DNA from: Pseudomonas sp. AL03
Lineage (GTDB): Bacteria > Pseudomonadota > Gammaproteobacteria > Pseudomonadales > Pseudomonadaceae
NCBI RefSeq assembly: GCF_029960815.1
Contig: NZ_JASBRE010000033.1
Span: 1-49,611 of the forward strand
Length of the DNA: 49,611 bases
Direction: 5' to 3'
The notes under the pieces were generated by a model that saw only the letters and a list, made by a program, of their open reading frames with translations, was not told the origin of the DNA and did no database searches. Shown one piece after another: positions 8,605 through 17,942 of the stretch. Within the stretch, counting starts at the first letter, position 1, and each line of letters starts with the position of its first letter. A program made the position numbers and the translations under genes.

Positions 8605-8695
8605 TTGCTTAGCAAGCTACTTATCCACTCAGCGCACATTTTTTACCTTTCCACATTTCTAGTGCGCAATTTGCGCGCCTGACCCGAGGATTTTC

Positions 8696-9853
8696 ATGCA
8701 ATTCAAGCCAGCTGTTACCGCTCTGGTCGCTACCCTCGCCTTGGCATCGCTGCTCAGCGGATGCAAAAAGGAAGAGGCGGCACCTGCCCCACCACCCCCT
8801 CAGGTCGGCGTCGTTACTCTGCAACCTCAAGCCTTCACCCTGACCTCCGAGCTTCCGGGCCGTACCAGCGCGTACCGCATCGCCGAAGTTCGCCCTCAGG
8901 TGAACGGCATCATTCTCAAGCGCCTGTTCAAGGAAGGCGGCGACGTCAAGGCTGGCCAGCAGCTGTATCAGATTGATCCGGCTGTTTATGAAGCCACTTT
9001 GAAAAGCGCTCAAGCCAACCTGCAACAGACCAAGTCGATTTCGGATCGCTACCAGCAACTGGTCAAAGAGCAGGCCGTCAGCCGCCAGGAATACGACACG
9101 GCCTTGGCCAACCGGTTGCAATCGGAAGCTACCCTGCAAACCGCGCAGATCAATGTGCGTTACACCAAGGTCTACGCACCGATCTCCGGTCGCATCGGCC
9201 GCTCGAACGTGACCGAGGGCGCGCTGGTCAGCAACGGCCAGGCCGATGCCATGGCGGTGATCCAGCAACTCGACCCCATCTACGTCGACGTGACCCAGTC
9301 TTCCGTGGAGCTGCTTGAATTGCGCCGCGAACTGGAAAGCGGTCGTCTGCAAAAGGCCGGCGACACGGCGGCAGCGGTCAAACTGACCCTCGAAGACGGC
9401 AGCCAGTACAAGCAGGAAGGCAAACTCGAGTTCTCCGAAGTCTCGGTGGACCAGACCACCGGTTCCGTGACCTTGCGTGCGGTATTCCCCAACCCTGATC
9501 ACACCCTGCTGCCAGGCATGTTTGTACACGCCCAATTGCAGGCCGGGGTAAACAGCGCGGCGATCCTCGCTCCTCAACAAGGCGTGACCCGCGACCTCAA
9601 AGGCACCCCGACTGCGCTGGTCGTCGGTGCGGACAACAAGGTCGAACTGCGTCAGCTCAAGGCCAGCCGTACTGTCGGCAGCCAATGGCTGATTGAAGAC
9701 GGTCTGAAGGCAGGCGATCGCCTGATCACCGAAGGCTTGCAATTCGTCAAACCTGGCGTCGAAGTCAAGGCAACCGAGGCGACTAACATTGGCGCGAAGA
9801 ACCCGGCTTCCGCACAGGCAGCTAGCAAGGCTTCCAGCGGCAAAGGGGAGTAA
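8696..9853 (+). CDS. emhA: EmhA, periplasmic adaptor of the RND pump
   Basis: Membrane-fusion protein of 385 residues, the MexA/TtgA type. A lipoprotein signal ends in the lipobox LLSGC with C23 as the lipidated residue. The split lipoyl domain starts near GRTSAYRIAEVRPQVNGIILKR, followed by an alpha-hairpin (about 100-135) and beta-barrel and membrane-proximal domains. It links EmhB to EmhC across the periplasm. First gene of emhABC; three bases separate it from emhB. Confidence 0.95.
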   Translation: MQFKPAVTALVATLALASLLSGCKKEEAAPAPPPPQVGVVTLQPQAFTLTSELPGRTSAYRIAEVRPQVNGIILKRLFKEGGDVKAGQQLYQIDPAVYEATLKSAQANLQQTKSISDRYQQLVKEQAVSRQEYDTALANRLQSEATLQTAQINVRYTKVYAPISGRIGRSNVTEGALVSNGQADAMAVIQQLDPIYVDVTQSSVELLELRRELESGRLQKAGDTAAAVKLTLEDGSQYKQEGKLEFSEVSVDQTTGSVTLRAVFPNPDHTLLPGMFVHAQLQAGVNSAAILAPQQGVTRDLKGTPTALVVGADNKVELRQLKASRTVGSQWLIEDGLKAGDRLITEGLQFVKPGVEVKATEATNIGAKNPASAQAASKASSGKGE

Positions 9854-9856
9854 ACC

Positions 9857-12800
9857 ATGTCGAAATTTTTTATCGACCGTCCGATTTTCGCCTGGGTAAT
9901 TGCCCTGGTGATCATGCTGGTCGGGGCACTATCGATCCTCAAACTCCCGATCAACCAATACCCGAGCATTGCGCCTCCGGCCATTGCGATCCAGGTGACC
10001 TACCCGGGCGCGTCCGCACAAACCGTGCAGGACACCGTGGTGCAGGTGATCGAGCAACAGCTCAACGGTATCGATAACCTGCGTTATGTTTCCTCGGAAA
10101 GTAACTCCGACGGCAGCATGACCATTACCGCGACGTTCGAACAAGGCACCAACTCCGATACCGCGCAGGTTCAGGTCCAGAACAAGCTGAACCTGGCCAC
10201 CCCGCTGCTGCCGCAAGAAGTGCAGCAACAGGGTATCCGCGTCACCAAGGCAGTGAAGAACTTCCTGATGGTGATCGGCGTGGTCTCACGCGACGGCAGC
10301 ATGACCAAGGACGACTTGGCCAACTACATCGTGTCGAACATGCAGGACCCGGTCTCGCGGACCGCCGGTGTCGGTGACTTCCAGGTCTTCGGTGCCCAGT
10401 ACGCGATGCGGATCTGGCTCGACCCCGCCAAGCTGAACAACTACAACCTGACCCCTGGCGACGTGAAAACCGCCATCGCTGCGCAAAACGTGCAGATTTC
10501 CTCCGGTCAGCTCGGTGGCTTGCCTGCAGTGGCCGGTCAGCAGTTGAACGCGACGATCATCGGCAAGACCCGCCTGCAAACCGCCGAGCAGTTCAAGGCG
10601 ATCCTGTTGAAGGTCAACAAGGACGGCTCGCAAGTGCGTGTCGGCGATGTGGCGAATGTCGGTCTGGGCGGCGAAAACTACTCGGTCAGTGCCCAGTTCA
10701 ACGGCAGTCCGGCCTCCGGTCTGGCGGTGAAACTGGCCAACGGTGCCAACGCCCTCGACACTGCAAAAGCCCTGCGCAAGACCATCGAAACCCTCAAGCC
10801 GTTCTTCCCGCAAGGGATGGAAGTGGTGTTCCCGTACGACACGACTCCGGTGGTGACCGAATCGATCAAGGGTGTGGTTGAAACCCTGGTCGAAGCGATC
10901 GTACTGGTGTTCCTGGTGATGTTCCTGTTCTTGCAAAACTTCCGCGCCACCGTCATCACCACGATGACCGTGCCAGTGGTATTGCTGGGTACCTTCGGGA
11001 TCCTTGCGGCGTTCGGTTTCAGCATCAACACCCTGACCATGTTCGGTATGGTGCTGGCCATCGGCTTGCTGGTGGACGACGCCATCGTCGTGGTGGAAAA
11101 CGTCGAACGGGTCATGAGCGAAGAAGGCTTGTCACCCAAGGAGGCCACCAAGAAATCCATGGGGCAGATCCAGGGTGCGCTAGTCGGTATTGCGCTCGTA
11201 CTGTCGGCGGTACTGCTGCCGATGGCATTCTTCGGCGGTTCTACCGGTGTGATCTATAAGCAATTCTCGATCACCATCGTCTCGGCCATGGCCCTGTCGG
11301 TACTGGTCGCGCTGATCTTCACCCCGGCACTCTGCGCCACCATGCTCAAGCCGATTCCGAAAGGCGAGCACGGCGTTCCGAAACGCGGATTCTTCGGCTG
11401 GTTCAACCGCAACTTCGACCGTAGCGTGAAAAGCTACGAACGTGGCGTTGGCATTATTCTGCGCAACAAGGTGCCGTACCTGCTGGTCTACGTGATCATC
11501 GTCGTCGGCATGATCTGGCTGTTCATGCGCATCCCGTCCTCGTTCCTCCCGGAAGAAGACCAGGGCGTACTGTTCGCCCAGGTGCAAACCCCGGCCGGCT
11601 CCAGTGCCGAGCGCACGCAAGTGGTCGTGGACGAAATGCGTGAGTTCCTGCTGCGTCCGAGCAAGGATGGTGGTGAAGGCGACGCGGTGGCCTCGGTGTT
11701 TACCGTGACCGGCTTCAACTTCGCCGGCCGTGGCCAGAGCTCGGGTATGGCGTTCATCATGCTCAAACCGTGGGGCGAACGTAACGCCGACAACAGCGTG
11801 TTCAAACTCGCGGCCCGTGCCCAGCAGCACTTCTTCACCTTCCGGGACGCCATGGTGTTTGCCTTCGCCCCACCGGCGGTACTGGAGCTGGGTAACGCCA
11901 CCGGTTTCGACGTGTTCCTGCAGGACCGCGCCGGTATCGGTCACGACAAGCTGATGGAAGCGCGCAACCAGTTCCTCGGCATGGCGGCGCAGAGCAAGGT
12001 GCTGTCGCAAGTCCGTCCGAACGGTCTGAACGACGAACCGCAATACCAACTGGAAATCGACGACGAGAAGGCCAGCGCCCTCGGCGTGACGCTCACCGAC
12101 ATCAACAGCACCCTGTCGATTGCGCTGGGCAGTAGCTACGTCAACGACTTCATCGACCGCGGTCGGGTGAAAAAGGTGTACGTGCAAGGCCAGCCGGGTT
12201 CGCGCATGAGTCCTGAAGACGTCAAGAAATGGTACGTGCGCAACAGCGCCGGCACCATGGTCCCGTTCTCGGCGTTCGCCAAGGGTGAGTGGATTTACGG
12301 TGCACCGAAACTGTCGCGTTACAACGGCGTAGAAGCGATGGAAATCCTTGGCACCCCGGCACCGGGTTATTCCAGCGGTGAAGCCATGGCCGAAGTCGAA
12401 GCCCTGGCGAAGAAACTGCCGGCCGGTGTCGGTATTTCCTGGACCGGTCTGTCGTATGAAGAACGACTGGCAGGCTCTCAGGCACCGGCGCTGTTCGCGT
12501 TGTCGATCCTGATGGTGTTCCTGTGTCTGGCGGCGTTGTATGAAAGCTGGTCGATTCCGATTGCGGTGGTGCTCGTGGTACCGCTGGGGATTATCGGTGC
12601 GCTGATGGCGACCAGCCTGCGCGGTCTGTCCAACGACGTGTACTTCCTGGTGGGTCTGTTGACCACCATCGGTCTGGCGGCGAAAAACGCCATTCTGATC
12701 GTCGAGTTCGCCAAAGACCTGCACGAACAGGGCAAGAGCTTGCAGGAGGCAGCCATCGAGGCTTGCCGCATGCGGTTGCGCCCGATCATCATGACGTCCC

Positions 12801-13018
12801 TGGCGTTCGTCCTCGGCGTGGTGCCCCTGGCCATTTCCAGCGGTGCTGGCTCGGGCAGCCAACACGCCATCGGTACCGTGGTCATTGGCGGTATGATCAC
12901 CGCCACGGTACTGGCAATCTTCTGGGTCCCCTTGTTTTTCGTCACCGTATCGGCCATTGGGCAGCGCAAAACCGCTGACCAGGACGACGTTATTGAACCT
13001 TCTAAAGAGGCTGGCTAA
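9857..13018 (+). CDS. emhB: EmhB, RND efflux transporter
   Basis: Proton-driven inner-membrane pump of 1053 residues (HAE1 family, MexB/TtgB type) with 12 membrane helices and two large periplasmic loops. The proton-relay aspartates D407 and D408 are present in GLLVDDAIVVVENVERV. In P. fluorescens cLP6a EmhB exports polycyclic aromatic hydrocarbons, chloramphenicol and other hydrophobic compounds. Full length, no lesion seen. Its stop overlaps the emhC start by one base (TAATG). Confidence 0.95.
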   Translation: MSKFFIDRPIFAWVIALVIMLVGALSILKLPINQYPSIAPPAIAIQVTYPGASAQTVQDTVVQVIEQQLNGIDNLRYVSSESNSDGSMTITATFEQGTNSDTAQVQVQNKLNLATPLLPQEVQQQGIRVTKAVKNFLMVIGVVSRDGSMTKDDLANYIVSNMQDPVSRTAGVGDFQVFGAQYAMRIWLDPAKLNNYNLTPGDVKTAIAAQNVQISSGQLGGLPAVAGQQLNATIIGKTRLQTAEQFKAILLKVNKDGSQVRVGDVANVGLGGENYSVSAQFNGSPASGLAVKLANGANALDTAKALRKTIETLKPFFPQGMEVVFPYDTTPVVTESIKGVVETLVEAIVLVFLVMFLFLQNFRATVITTMTVPVVLLGTFGILAAFGFSINTLTMFGMVLAIGLLVDDAIVVVENVERVMSEEGLSPKEATKKSMGQIQGALVGIALVLSAVLLPMAFFGGSTGVIYKQFSITIVSAMALSVLVALIFTPALCATMLKPIPKGEHGVPKRGFFGWFNRNFDRSVKSYERGVGIILRNKVPYLLVYVIIVVGMIWLFMRIPSSFLPEEDQGVLFAQVQTPAGSSAERTQVVVDEMREFLLRPSKDGGEGDAVASVFTVTGFNFAGRGQSSGMAFIMLKPWGERNADNSVFKLAARAQQHFFTFRDAMVFAFAPPAVLELGNATGFDVFLQDRAGIGHDKLMEARNQFLGMAAQSKVLSQVRPNGLNDEPQYQLEIDDEKASALGVTLTDINSTLSIALGSSYVNDFIDRGRVKKVYVQGQPGSRMSPEDVKKWYVRNSAGTMVPFSAFAKGEWIYGAPKLSRYNGVEAMEILGTPAPGYSSGEAMAEVEALAKKLPAGVGISWTGLSYEERLAGSQAPALFALSILMVFLCLAALYESWSIPIAVVLVVPLGIIGALMATSLRGLSNDVYFLVGLLTTIGLAAKNAILIVEFAKDLHEQGKSLQEAAIEACRMRLRPIIMTSLAFVLGVVPLAISSGAGSGSQHAIGTVVIGGMITATVLAIFWVPLFFVTVSAIGQRKTADQDDVIEPSKEAG

Positions 13019-14478
13019 TGAGCAAGTCGCTACTCTCCCTGGCTGTTGCCGCCTTCGTGCTCGGCGGCTGCTCGCTGATACCCGATTATCAGCAGCCTGA
13101 AGCACCGGTGGCGGGCCAGTATCCGCAAGGTCCGGCGTATTCGTCGGCCCAGGCGCCTGCCCAAGCTGCCGCCGAACAGGGCTGGAAGCAGTTTTTCCAC
13201 GACCCGGCGCTGCAACAGCTGATCCAGGTCGCCCTGGAAAACAACCGTGATCTGCGTGTCGCGGCGCTGAACATCGACGCCTTCGCGGCTCAATACCGCA
13301 TCCAGCGCGCCGATCTGTTTCCGGCGGTGTCGGCCAACGGCACCGGTAGCCGTCAGCGCGTCCCGGCACGCGCCTCGCAGACCGGCGAAGCGGGTATCAC
13401 CAGTTCCTACTCGGCCACGGTCGGCATCAGCGCCTATGAACTCGACCTGTTCGGTCGGGTTCGCAGCCTGAGCGAAGAAGCGTTGCAGAAATACTTCGCC
13501 ACTGAAGAAGCGCGCCGCAGCACCCAAATCAGCCTGGTGGCCAGCGTGGCCAATGCCTACCTGACCTGGCAAGCCGACAAGGAGCTGCTGAAGCTGACGC
13601 AGGACACCCTTGGTGCATTCGACGAGAGCTACAAGCTCACCGCCCGCAGCAACGAAGTGGGTGTAGCCTCGGCCCTGGACCTGGCCCAGTCGCGTACCTC
13701 GGTGGAAAACGCCCGCGCGCAACAGGCCAAGTACACACGTCAAGTCGCCCAGGATGAAAACAGCCTGGTGCTGCTGCTCGGCACCGGTATCCCGGCCAAC
13801 CTGCAAACGCCCAAGCCATTGGCTGACGACCTGCTGAGCGACGTGCCCCCTGGCCTGCCATCGGACTTGCTGCAACGTCGCCCAGACATCCTCCAGGCCG
13901 AATACAACCTGAAAGCCGCCAACGCCAACATCGGCGCGGCACGGGCTGCCTTCTTCCCGAGCATCAGCCTGACCGCCAATGCCGGGAGCCTGAGCCCGGA
14001 CCTGTCCGGTCTGTTCAAGGGCGGTTCGGGCACCTGGTTGTTCCAGCCGCAGATCAACCTGCCAATCTTCAATGCCGGCAGCCTGCGCGCCAGCCTGGAT
14101 TATTCAAAAATCCAGAAAAACATCGGCGTGGCGAACTATGAGAAGTCCATTCAAACGGCCTTCCAGGAAGTCGCCGACGGCCTGGCCGCCCGCCAGACCT
14201 ACACCGATCAGTTGCAGGCCCAGCGTGATTTCGTCACCGCGAACCAGGACTACTACCGTCTGGCCGAGCGTCGCTACCGCATTGGTGTCGACAGCAACCT
14301 GACCTTCCTCGATGCCCAGCGTCAGCTGTTCAGTGCCCAACAAGTACTGATCACCGACCGTCTGGCGCAACTGGTCAGTGCCGTCAATCTGTACAAGGCA
14401 CTGGGCGGTGGCTGGAACGAGCAGACGGCGAAGAACGAGCCGTTGAAAGAAGAAGCGCCGAAGCTGAAGTTGTTCTGA
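13018..14478 (+). CDS. emhC: EmhC, outer-membrane channel lipoprotein
   Basis: OprM/TtgC-type outer-membrane factor of 486 residues. Signal peptide with lipobox VLGGC, lipidated at C18, then two repeated halves that build the beta-barrel and alpha-helical tunnel (ALENNRDLRVAALNI near residue 77; LLQRRPDILQAEYNLKAANANIGAARAAFFP near 290-320). It completes the tripartite pump with EmhAB and is followed by a strong terminator. Confidence 0.95.
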   Translation: MSKSLLSLAVAAFVLGGCSLIPDYQQPEAPVAGQYPQGPAYSSAQAPAQAAAEQGWKQFFHDPALQQLIQVALENNRDLRVAALNIDAFAAQYRIQRADLFPAVSANGTGSRQRVPARASQTGEAGITSSYSATVGISAYELDLFGRVRSLSEEALQKYFATEEARRSTQISLVASVANAYLTWQADKELLKLTQDTLGAFDESYKLTARSNEVGVASALDLAQSRTSVENARAQQAKYTRQVAQDENSLVLLLGTGIPANLQTPKPLADDLLSDVPPGLPSDLLQRRPDILQAEYNLKAANANIGAARAAFFPSISLTANAGSLSPDLSGLFKGGSGTWLFQPQINLPIFNAGSLRASLDYSKIQKNIGVANYEKSIQTAFQEVADGLAARQTYTDQLQAQRDFVTANQDYYRLAERRYRIGVDSNLTFLDAQRQLFSAQQVLITDRLAQLVSAVNLYKALGGGWNEQTAKNEPLKEEAPKLKLF

Positions 14479-14489
14479 TAGCGCTGTAA

Positions 14490-14523
14490 AACAAGAAGCC
14501 CACCGATTGGTGGGCTTCTTGTT
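14490..14523 (+). terminator. Rho-independent terminator of emhABC
   Basis: A 15-base perfect stem, AACAAGAAGCCCACC/GGTGGGCTTCTTGTT, with a GATT loop, 11 bases after the emhC stop. Confidence 0.85.
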
Positions 14524-14545
14524 GCGTCGGATAAGATATTTTGCC

Positions 14546-14560
14546 GTTCGATAATCGCCC
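14546..14560. promoter_or_regulatory. PcaR-type box before the OprD remnant
   Basis: GTTCGATAATCGCCC matches the published PcaR operator (GTTCGATAATCGCAC in P. putida) in 14 of 15 positions by eye. It lies about 85 bases before the ATG at 14644 that opens the porin remnant, so this porin was probably part of the PcaR regulon. Confidence 0.65.
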
Positions 14561-14643
14561 AAAACCCGCATTACCCGATTGAACCATCGAGTACATCCCC
14601 CGCACCATTCGTGGCACAAGACCAATAACACAGGTTCGACACC

Positions 14644-15120
14644 ATGCCACCGCGTCGCCCGGGCCGGCGAGCTGGAAAACCAGACCTGGTCTGGCATGTT
14701 CTCGGCCAAATACGGCGGCAACACCTTCTATGTCGGCCTGCAAAAACTCACCGGCGACAGCGCCTGGATGCGGGTCAACGGCACCAGCGGCGGCACCTTG
14801 GCCAACGACAGCTATAACTCAAGCTATGACAATGCCAAAGAAAAATCCTGGCAATTGCGCCACGACTACAACTTCGTCGCCGCGGGCGTACCGGGCTTGA
14901 CCCTGATGAACCGCTACATTAACGGCGGCAACGTCCACACTGGTGCCCTCACCGACGGCAAGGAATGGGCCGCGAAAGCGAACTGGGCTACACCGTGCAG
15001 AGCGGCACGCTCAAAGACCTGAACGTCAAATGGCGCAACTCGACCCGCCGCCGCGACTTCAGCAACAACGAGTTCGATGAGAACCGATTGATCGTCAACT
15101 ATCCGATCAGCTTGTTGTGA
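14644..15120 (+). pseudogene. OprD-family porin remnant (truncated, frameshifted)
   Basis: Only the C-terminal third of an OprD-family outer-membrane porin survives: family stretches GELENQTWSGM, KYGGNTFYVGLQKLTGDS, SWQLRHDYNF and GVPGLTLMNRYI. At about 14967-14970 one base is missing: the first frame runs off to a stop at 15022, while the next frame continues the family ending GYTVQSGTLKDLNVKWRNS to the terminal YPISLL at 15118. Upstream of residue GELEN the expected 250 or more residues are absent, and an ATG at 14644 lies in another frame. With a PcaR-like box upstream, the likely original role was uptake of an aromatic acid. Confidence 0.8.
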
Positions 15121-15325
15121 GCCTTTGGTTAGACGACCGTTGAACCCAACCGAATAAGCCACACGGAAGCGGCTGTGTTTACGCAGTTATAACAAAATGA
15201 AAGTAGTTCTATTATCAAACCAACTTATCACCTGTTAGTTCTACCAGTAGACGCCTGCCCATCCGGCTTCTAGAGTCTGACCTTCGAAACATCCAACGGC
15301 TTTTTAACCAAGGAAGGTAGACACT

Positions 15326-15973
15326 ATGAATTGGTGGCAGATCGATACGCTGATTATGGTTTCTTATGGACTTGTCCACTCTTGCCTGACAACCCGACCC
15401 GCAATGAGTCTTTATGAAGCATTCTTTCCAGCCTGGAGCTGGAATGTCGGCATGTGTGTATTTTCTGCGGGCACGCTGATCCTGGGCATTCTTTATTGGC
15501 AACCGTCCGGGCAATACATCTATGTGTTGATACCGGGCAGCCCACTGTTTCATTTCGCTGCATTGTCGATGGTGACGTTGTTGGGCCTGACCATTTACTG
15601 CTTCCGTTACACCTCGACGTTTTGGCAATGGCTCGGTGCTCACCAACTAATTGCGCGCCTAAGAGGGGAAAAAATCCCCCTTCCCTATCGCCTACACGTA
15701 CAAGGCATCAAACGTTACATACGCTTTCCCCATCATACGTTCTTAATGTTGTTTTTCTGGGCTCACCCCATCATGACGTACGACACCCTGCTCTTTTCGG
15801 TCGGGGCGACGGTTTATATGTACTTGGGCACATGGCACATGGATAAACGCCTTGAAGCGATATTTGGCGATGAATGGCGGATCTATAAGAAAGATACCGG
15901 GCTCATGCTGCCGTCGCCAAAAGCATGGTCACGGCTCTTCACAGAACTTCGCCAGCTGCGCAATGCCATCTAA
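15326..15973 (+). CDS. ICMT/NnrU-like integral membrane methyltransferase-fold protein
   Basis: A 215-residue protein with about five hydrophobic segments (about 5-20, 38-58, 73-93, 136-152, 154-170). The C-terminal half resembles isoprenylcysteine methyltransferase/NnrU/MddA-type proteins: RFPHHTF at 133-139, a helix pair, then DKRLEAIFGDEW at 173-184 and YKK. The classical RHPxY and EE motifs are altered (RFPHH; DK), so activity and substrate are open. AAGGAAGG lies about eight bases before the ATG. Base composition is visibly more AT-rich than in the neighbours, suggesting transfer. The DUF3050 gene follows 42 bases after its stop. Confidence 0.65.
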   Translation: MNWWQIDTLIMVSYGLVHSCLTTRPAMSLYEAFFPAWSWNVGMCVFSAGTLILGILYWQPSGQYIYVLIPGSPLFHFAALSMVTLLGLTIYCFRYTSTFWQWLGAHQLIARLRGEKIPLPYRLHVQGIKRYIRFPHHTFLMLFFWAHPIMTYDTLLFSVGATVYMYLGTWHMDKRLEAIFGDEWRIYKKDTGLMLPSPKAWSRLFTELRQLRNAI

Positions 15974-16015
15974 TAGCCCGCCCTCCCAAACCCCTTTATT
16001 GCAAGGATGCAAACC

Positions 16016-16777
16016 ATGTTTGAAACAGAACTCGAACCCTATCAATGCCGGCTGGCCCAACATCCACTCTATGCTGCCATTCGTTCGATCGAACACGTCA
16101 GACTGTTCATGAGTCGCCATGTGTTTGCGGTATGGGACTTCATGAGCCTGGCTAAACGACTGCAACGTGATCTCACTTGCACACAAATCCCGTGGATGCC
16201 GGTGCAGCATGAGGACTGCGCCCGTCTCATCAATGAAATCATTACCGGTGAGGAGTCTGATATTGGCCTGAACGGCCAGCCTGTCAGTCATTTCCGTTTG
16301 TACCTGGATGCAATGGCTGAAGTCAGCGCGCCCACTGAGAGAATCGAGACATTCATACGTCAATTCACACACTCTTTTTCTCTACCGCAAGCCCTTAAGC
16401 AGGCCCATGTTCCGGCGTACGTTCAGACATTTGTCAAACACACCCTTAAAACGGCCCGCAAGGCCTCCACCGCCGAAGTCGCCAGCAGTTTTCTTTTTGG
16501 CCGCGAAGATCCGATACCCGACATGTTTCAGACACTACTGCGAAATTGGGGTGTCACGAATAGCCAGGCCCCCACGTTCATTCATTACCTTAATCGGCAC
16601 ATTGAAGTGGACAGTGGCGACCATGGGCCCGGCGCGCAAAAAATGTTGTCTCGATTAATCACCACGCCAGACATGAGGGAAAAAGCGTTGAGCGCAGCCA
16701 TTGACGCTATCGAACACCGGATCAGGCTTTGGGACGGCATCTATCGCGAGATAAAAAAGTCGGACATGGGTCGATAA
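16016..16777 (+). CDS. DUF3050 protein, heme-oxygenase-like fold
   Basis: The 253-residue protein carries the family pattern of DUF3050: RHVFAVWDFMSLAKRLQ (34-50), RLINEIITGEESD (70-82), SHFRLYLDAM (91-100), FLFGREDPIPDMF (159-171) and YLNRHIEVDSGDHGPGA (191-207). The spaced acids and histidines (E74, E80, H92, E164, H195, D199, H203) recall heme-oxygenase-like di-iron oxidases, but that is inference from pattern only. I chose the ATG at 16016, nine bases after AAGG; an ATG at 16007 touches the ribosome-binding site. Lower GC than the surroundings; probable operon with the ICMT-like gene. Confidence 0.75.
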   Translation: MFETELEPYQCRLAQHPLYAAIRSIEHVRLFMSRHVFAVWDFMSLAKRLQRDLTCTQIPWMPVQHEDCARLINEIITGEESDIGLNGQPVSHFRLYLDAMAEVSAPTERIETFIRQFTHSFSLPQALKQAHVPAYVQTFVKHTLKTARKASTAEVASSFLFGREDPIPDMFQTLLRNWGVTNSQAPTFIHYLNRHIEVDSGDHGPGAQKMLSRLITTPDMREKALSAAIDAIEHRIRLWDGIYREIKKSDMGR

Positions 16778-16825
16778 AAATCTCCGCGATAGTTTGTCAG
16801 TCTCATGGACAGAGAGGACCACCTC

Positions 16826-17644
16826 ATGATCACGCGACGAAAGCCAATGGCTCCCGAGAGCACCCACTGGGACGCCAAGGCCTACCAGCAATTCTTCCGC
16901 CTTCGACAACGCCCGGTTAACGAGTTACTCGACCGCGTCGAACTCAAAAAGCCCAAGCGCATCTATGACCTGGGTTGCGGCACCGGCATCGCCACGCAAT
17001 TGCTGGCCAAGCGCTGGCCCCGGGCACATTTGCAGGGCATCGACAGTTCCGAACAAATGCTGCAGGAAGCCCGGTGCCTGCCGATCAAGGCACTGTGGAA
17101 GCACTGTGATCTGCTGGACTGGCAGCCAGAACAATCGGCCGATCTGCTGTTCGCCGCCGCCGTGTTGCACTTCATCAGCGACCATGAACAACTCCTGCCG
17201 CGCCTGCTCCGTCAGCTCAACCCCGGCGGTTGTTTGGCGGCGCACATGCCCGACTGGCGAGACGCGCCGTGGTACCAATTGATGCTCGACACCCTCGGAG
17301 ACGCCGGCCCCGGCGGCGCCCCCTTGGGCACCGCGCAACTGCGCCAGGGCATGGCGGCGAGACCGTTGTTGTCGCTGGAGGACTATTACCGCTTGCTGGC
17401 GCCACTCACCCATAAACTGGAGATCTGGGAGACCGAGCAATTGCAGGTCGTCGAGGGGCGTTCGCCGATCTACGACTGGGTCAAGGTTTCGGCCCTGCGG
17501 CCGGTATTGATGGCATTGAAGGATGATGAGAAAGCACGGTTTATTTACCACTACCTGATGCGCGTGCATGCGCATTACCCGCCGGAGAGTGACGGGCTTA
17601 CGTTATTTCCGTTCAAGCGGATCTTTATCGTCGCGACAGTTTGA
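16826..17644 (+). CDS. tam: SAM-dependent methyltransferase, Tam-like
   Basis: Class I methyltransferase of 272 residues resembling trans-aconitate 2-methyltransferase, which methylates trans-aconitate that would otherwise inhibit aconitase. SAM-binding motif I is YDLGCGTGIATQLL at about 46-59; the WDAKAYQQFF opening and the VLHFISDHEQLLPRLLRQL and TAQLRQGM regions fit Tam. The start at 16826 has GAGAGGA eight bases upstream; an ATG at 16805 does not. Codon use is ordinary for the genome, unlike the two genes before it. Confidence 0.75.
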   Translation: MITRRKPMAPESTHWDAKAYQQFFRLRQRPVNELLDRVELKKPKRIYDLGCGTGIATQLLAKRWPRAHLQGIDSSEQMLQEARCLPIKALWKHCDLLDWQPEQSADLLFAAAVLHFISDHEQLLPRLLRQLNPGGCLAAHMPDWRDAPWYQLMLDTLGDAGPGGAPLGTAQLRQGMAARPLLSLEDYYRLLAPLTHKLEIWETEQLQVVEGRSPIYDWVKVSALRPVLMALKDDEKARFIYHYLMRVHAHYPPESDGLTLFPFKRIFIVATV

Positions 17645-17662
17645 CGCTGCGAATACAAACTT

Positions 17663-17702
17663 TGTGGGAGCGGGCTTGCTGTGCAACATAGAATCTCCCA
17701 CA
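17663..17702. repeat. REP-like palindrome
   Basis: TGTGGGAGCGGGCTTGCT is a standard Pseudomonas REP half, closed by CTCCCACA at 17695-17702 (inverted TGTGGGAG at 17663-17670). It lies between the convergent tam gene and pcaC remnant. Confidence 0.65.
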
Positions 17703-17718
17703 GGGGTGTGATGGACAG

Positions 17719-17932
17719 TTACTCCCGGGATTCAACCCCCAACTCATCCCACACCGACTCGGCCTGGTGGAACGTCGCGGGTCCAGATGTCGCCCCAAGC
17801 GTGGCGGGTGATCATCTCCTGGAGCTCCGAGTTGAACTCGGTCAGTACGTTCAGGCTGCGGTCGACATGGGCATCGCCGAGTATTGCACGTCGGACTTTC
17901 AGGCCTTCGTCGTAACGTTGTTTCTCGTCCAC
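17719..17932 (-). pseudogene. pcaC: pcaC, 4-carboxymuconolactone decarboxylase, internally deleted
   Basis: The first 52 codons are normal PcaC, starting at a GTG with GAGGG seven bases upstream and reading DEKQRYDEGLKVRR to HAWGDIWTR. The sequence then jumps at 17774-17780 (CGCGACG) into the C-terminal family ending, FHQAESVWDELGVESRE, in another frame, with TAA at 17719. About 60 residues (roughly 180 bases) are missing and the frame is broken, so the read-through product ends in an unrelated tail (DVPPGRVGVG). The missing part holds most of the helical core. It follows pcaD by ten bases. Confidence 0.85.
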
Positions 17933-17942
17933 AAAAAAACCC

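Noticed and set aside
11180..13369. 729-codon open frame antisense to emhB
   Set aside because: Shadow of the high-GC emhB gene; composition rich in His, Arg and Gln, no family resemblance, and it overlaps a certain gene completely.
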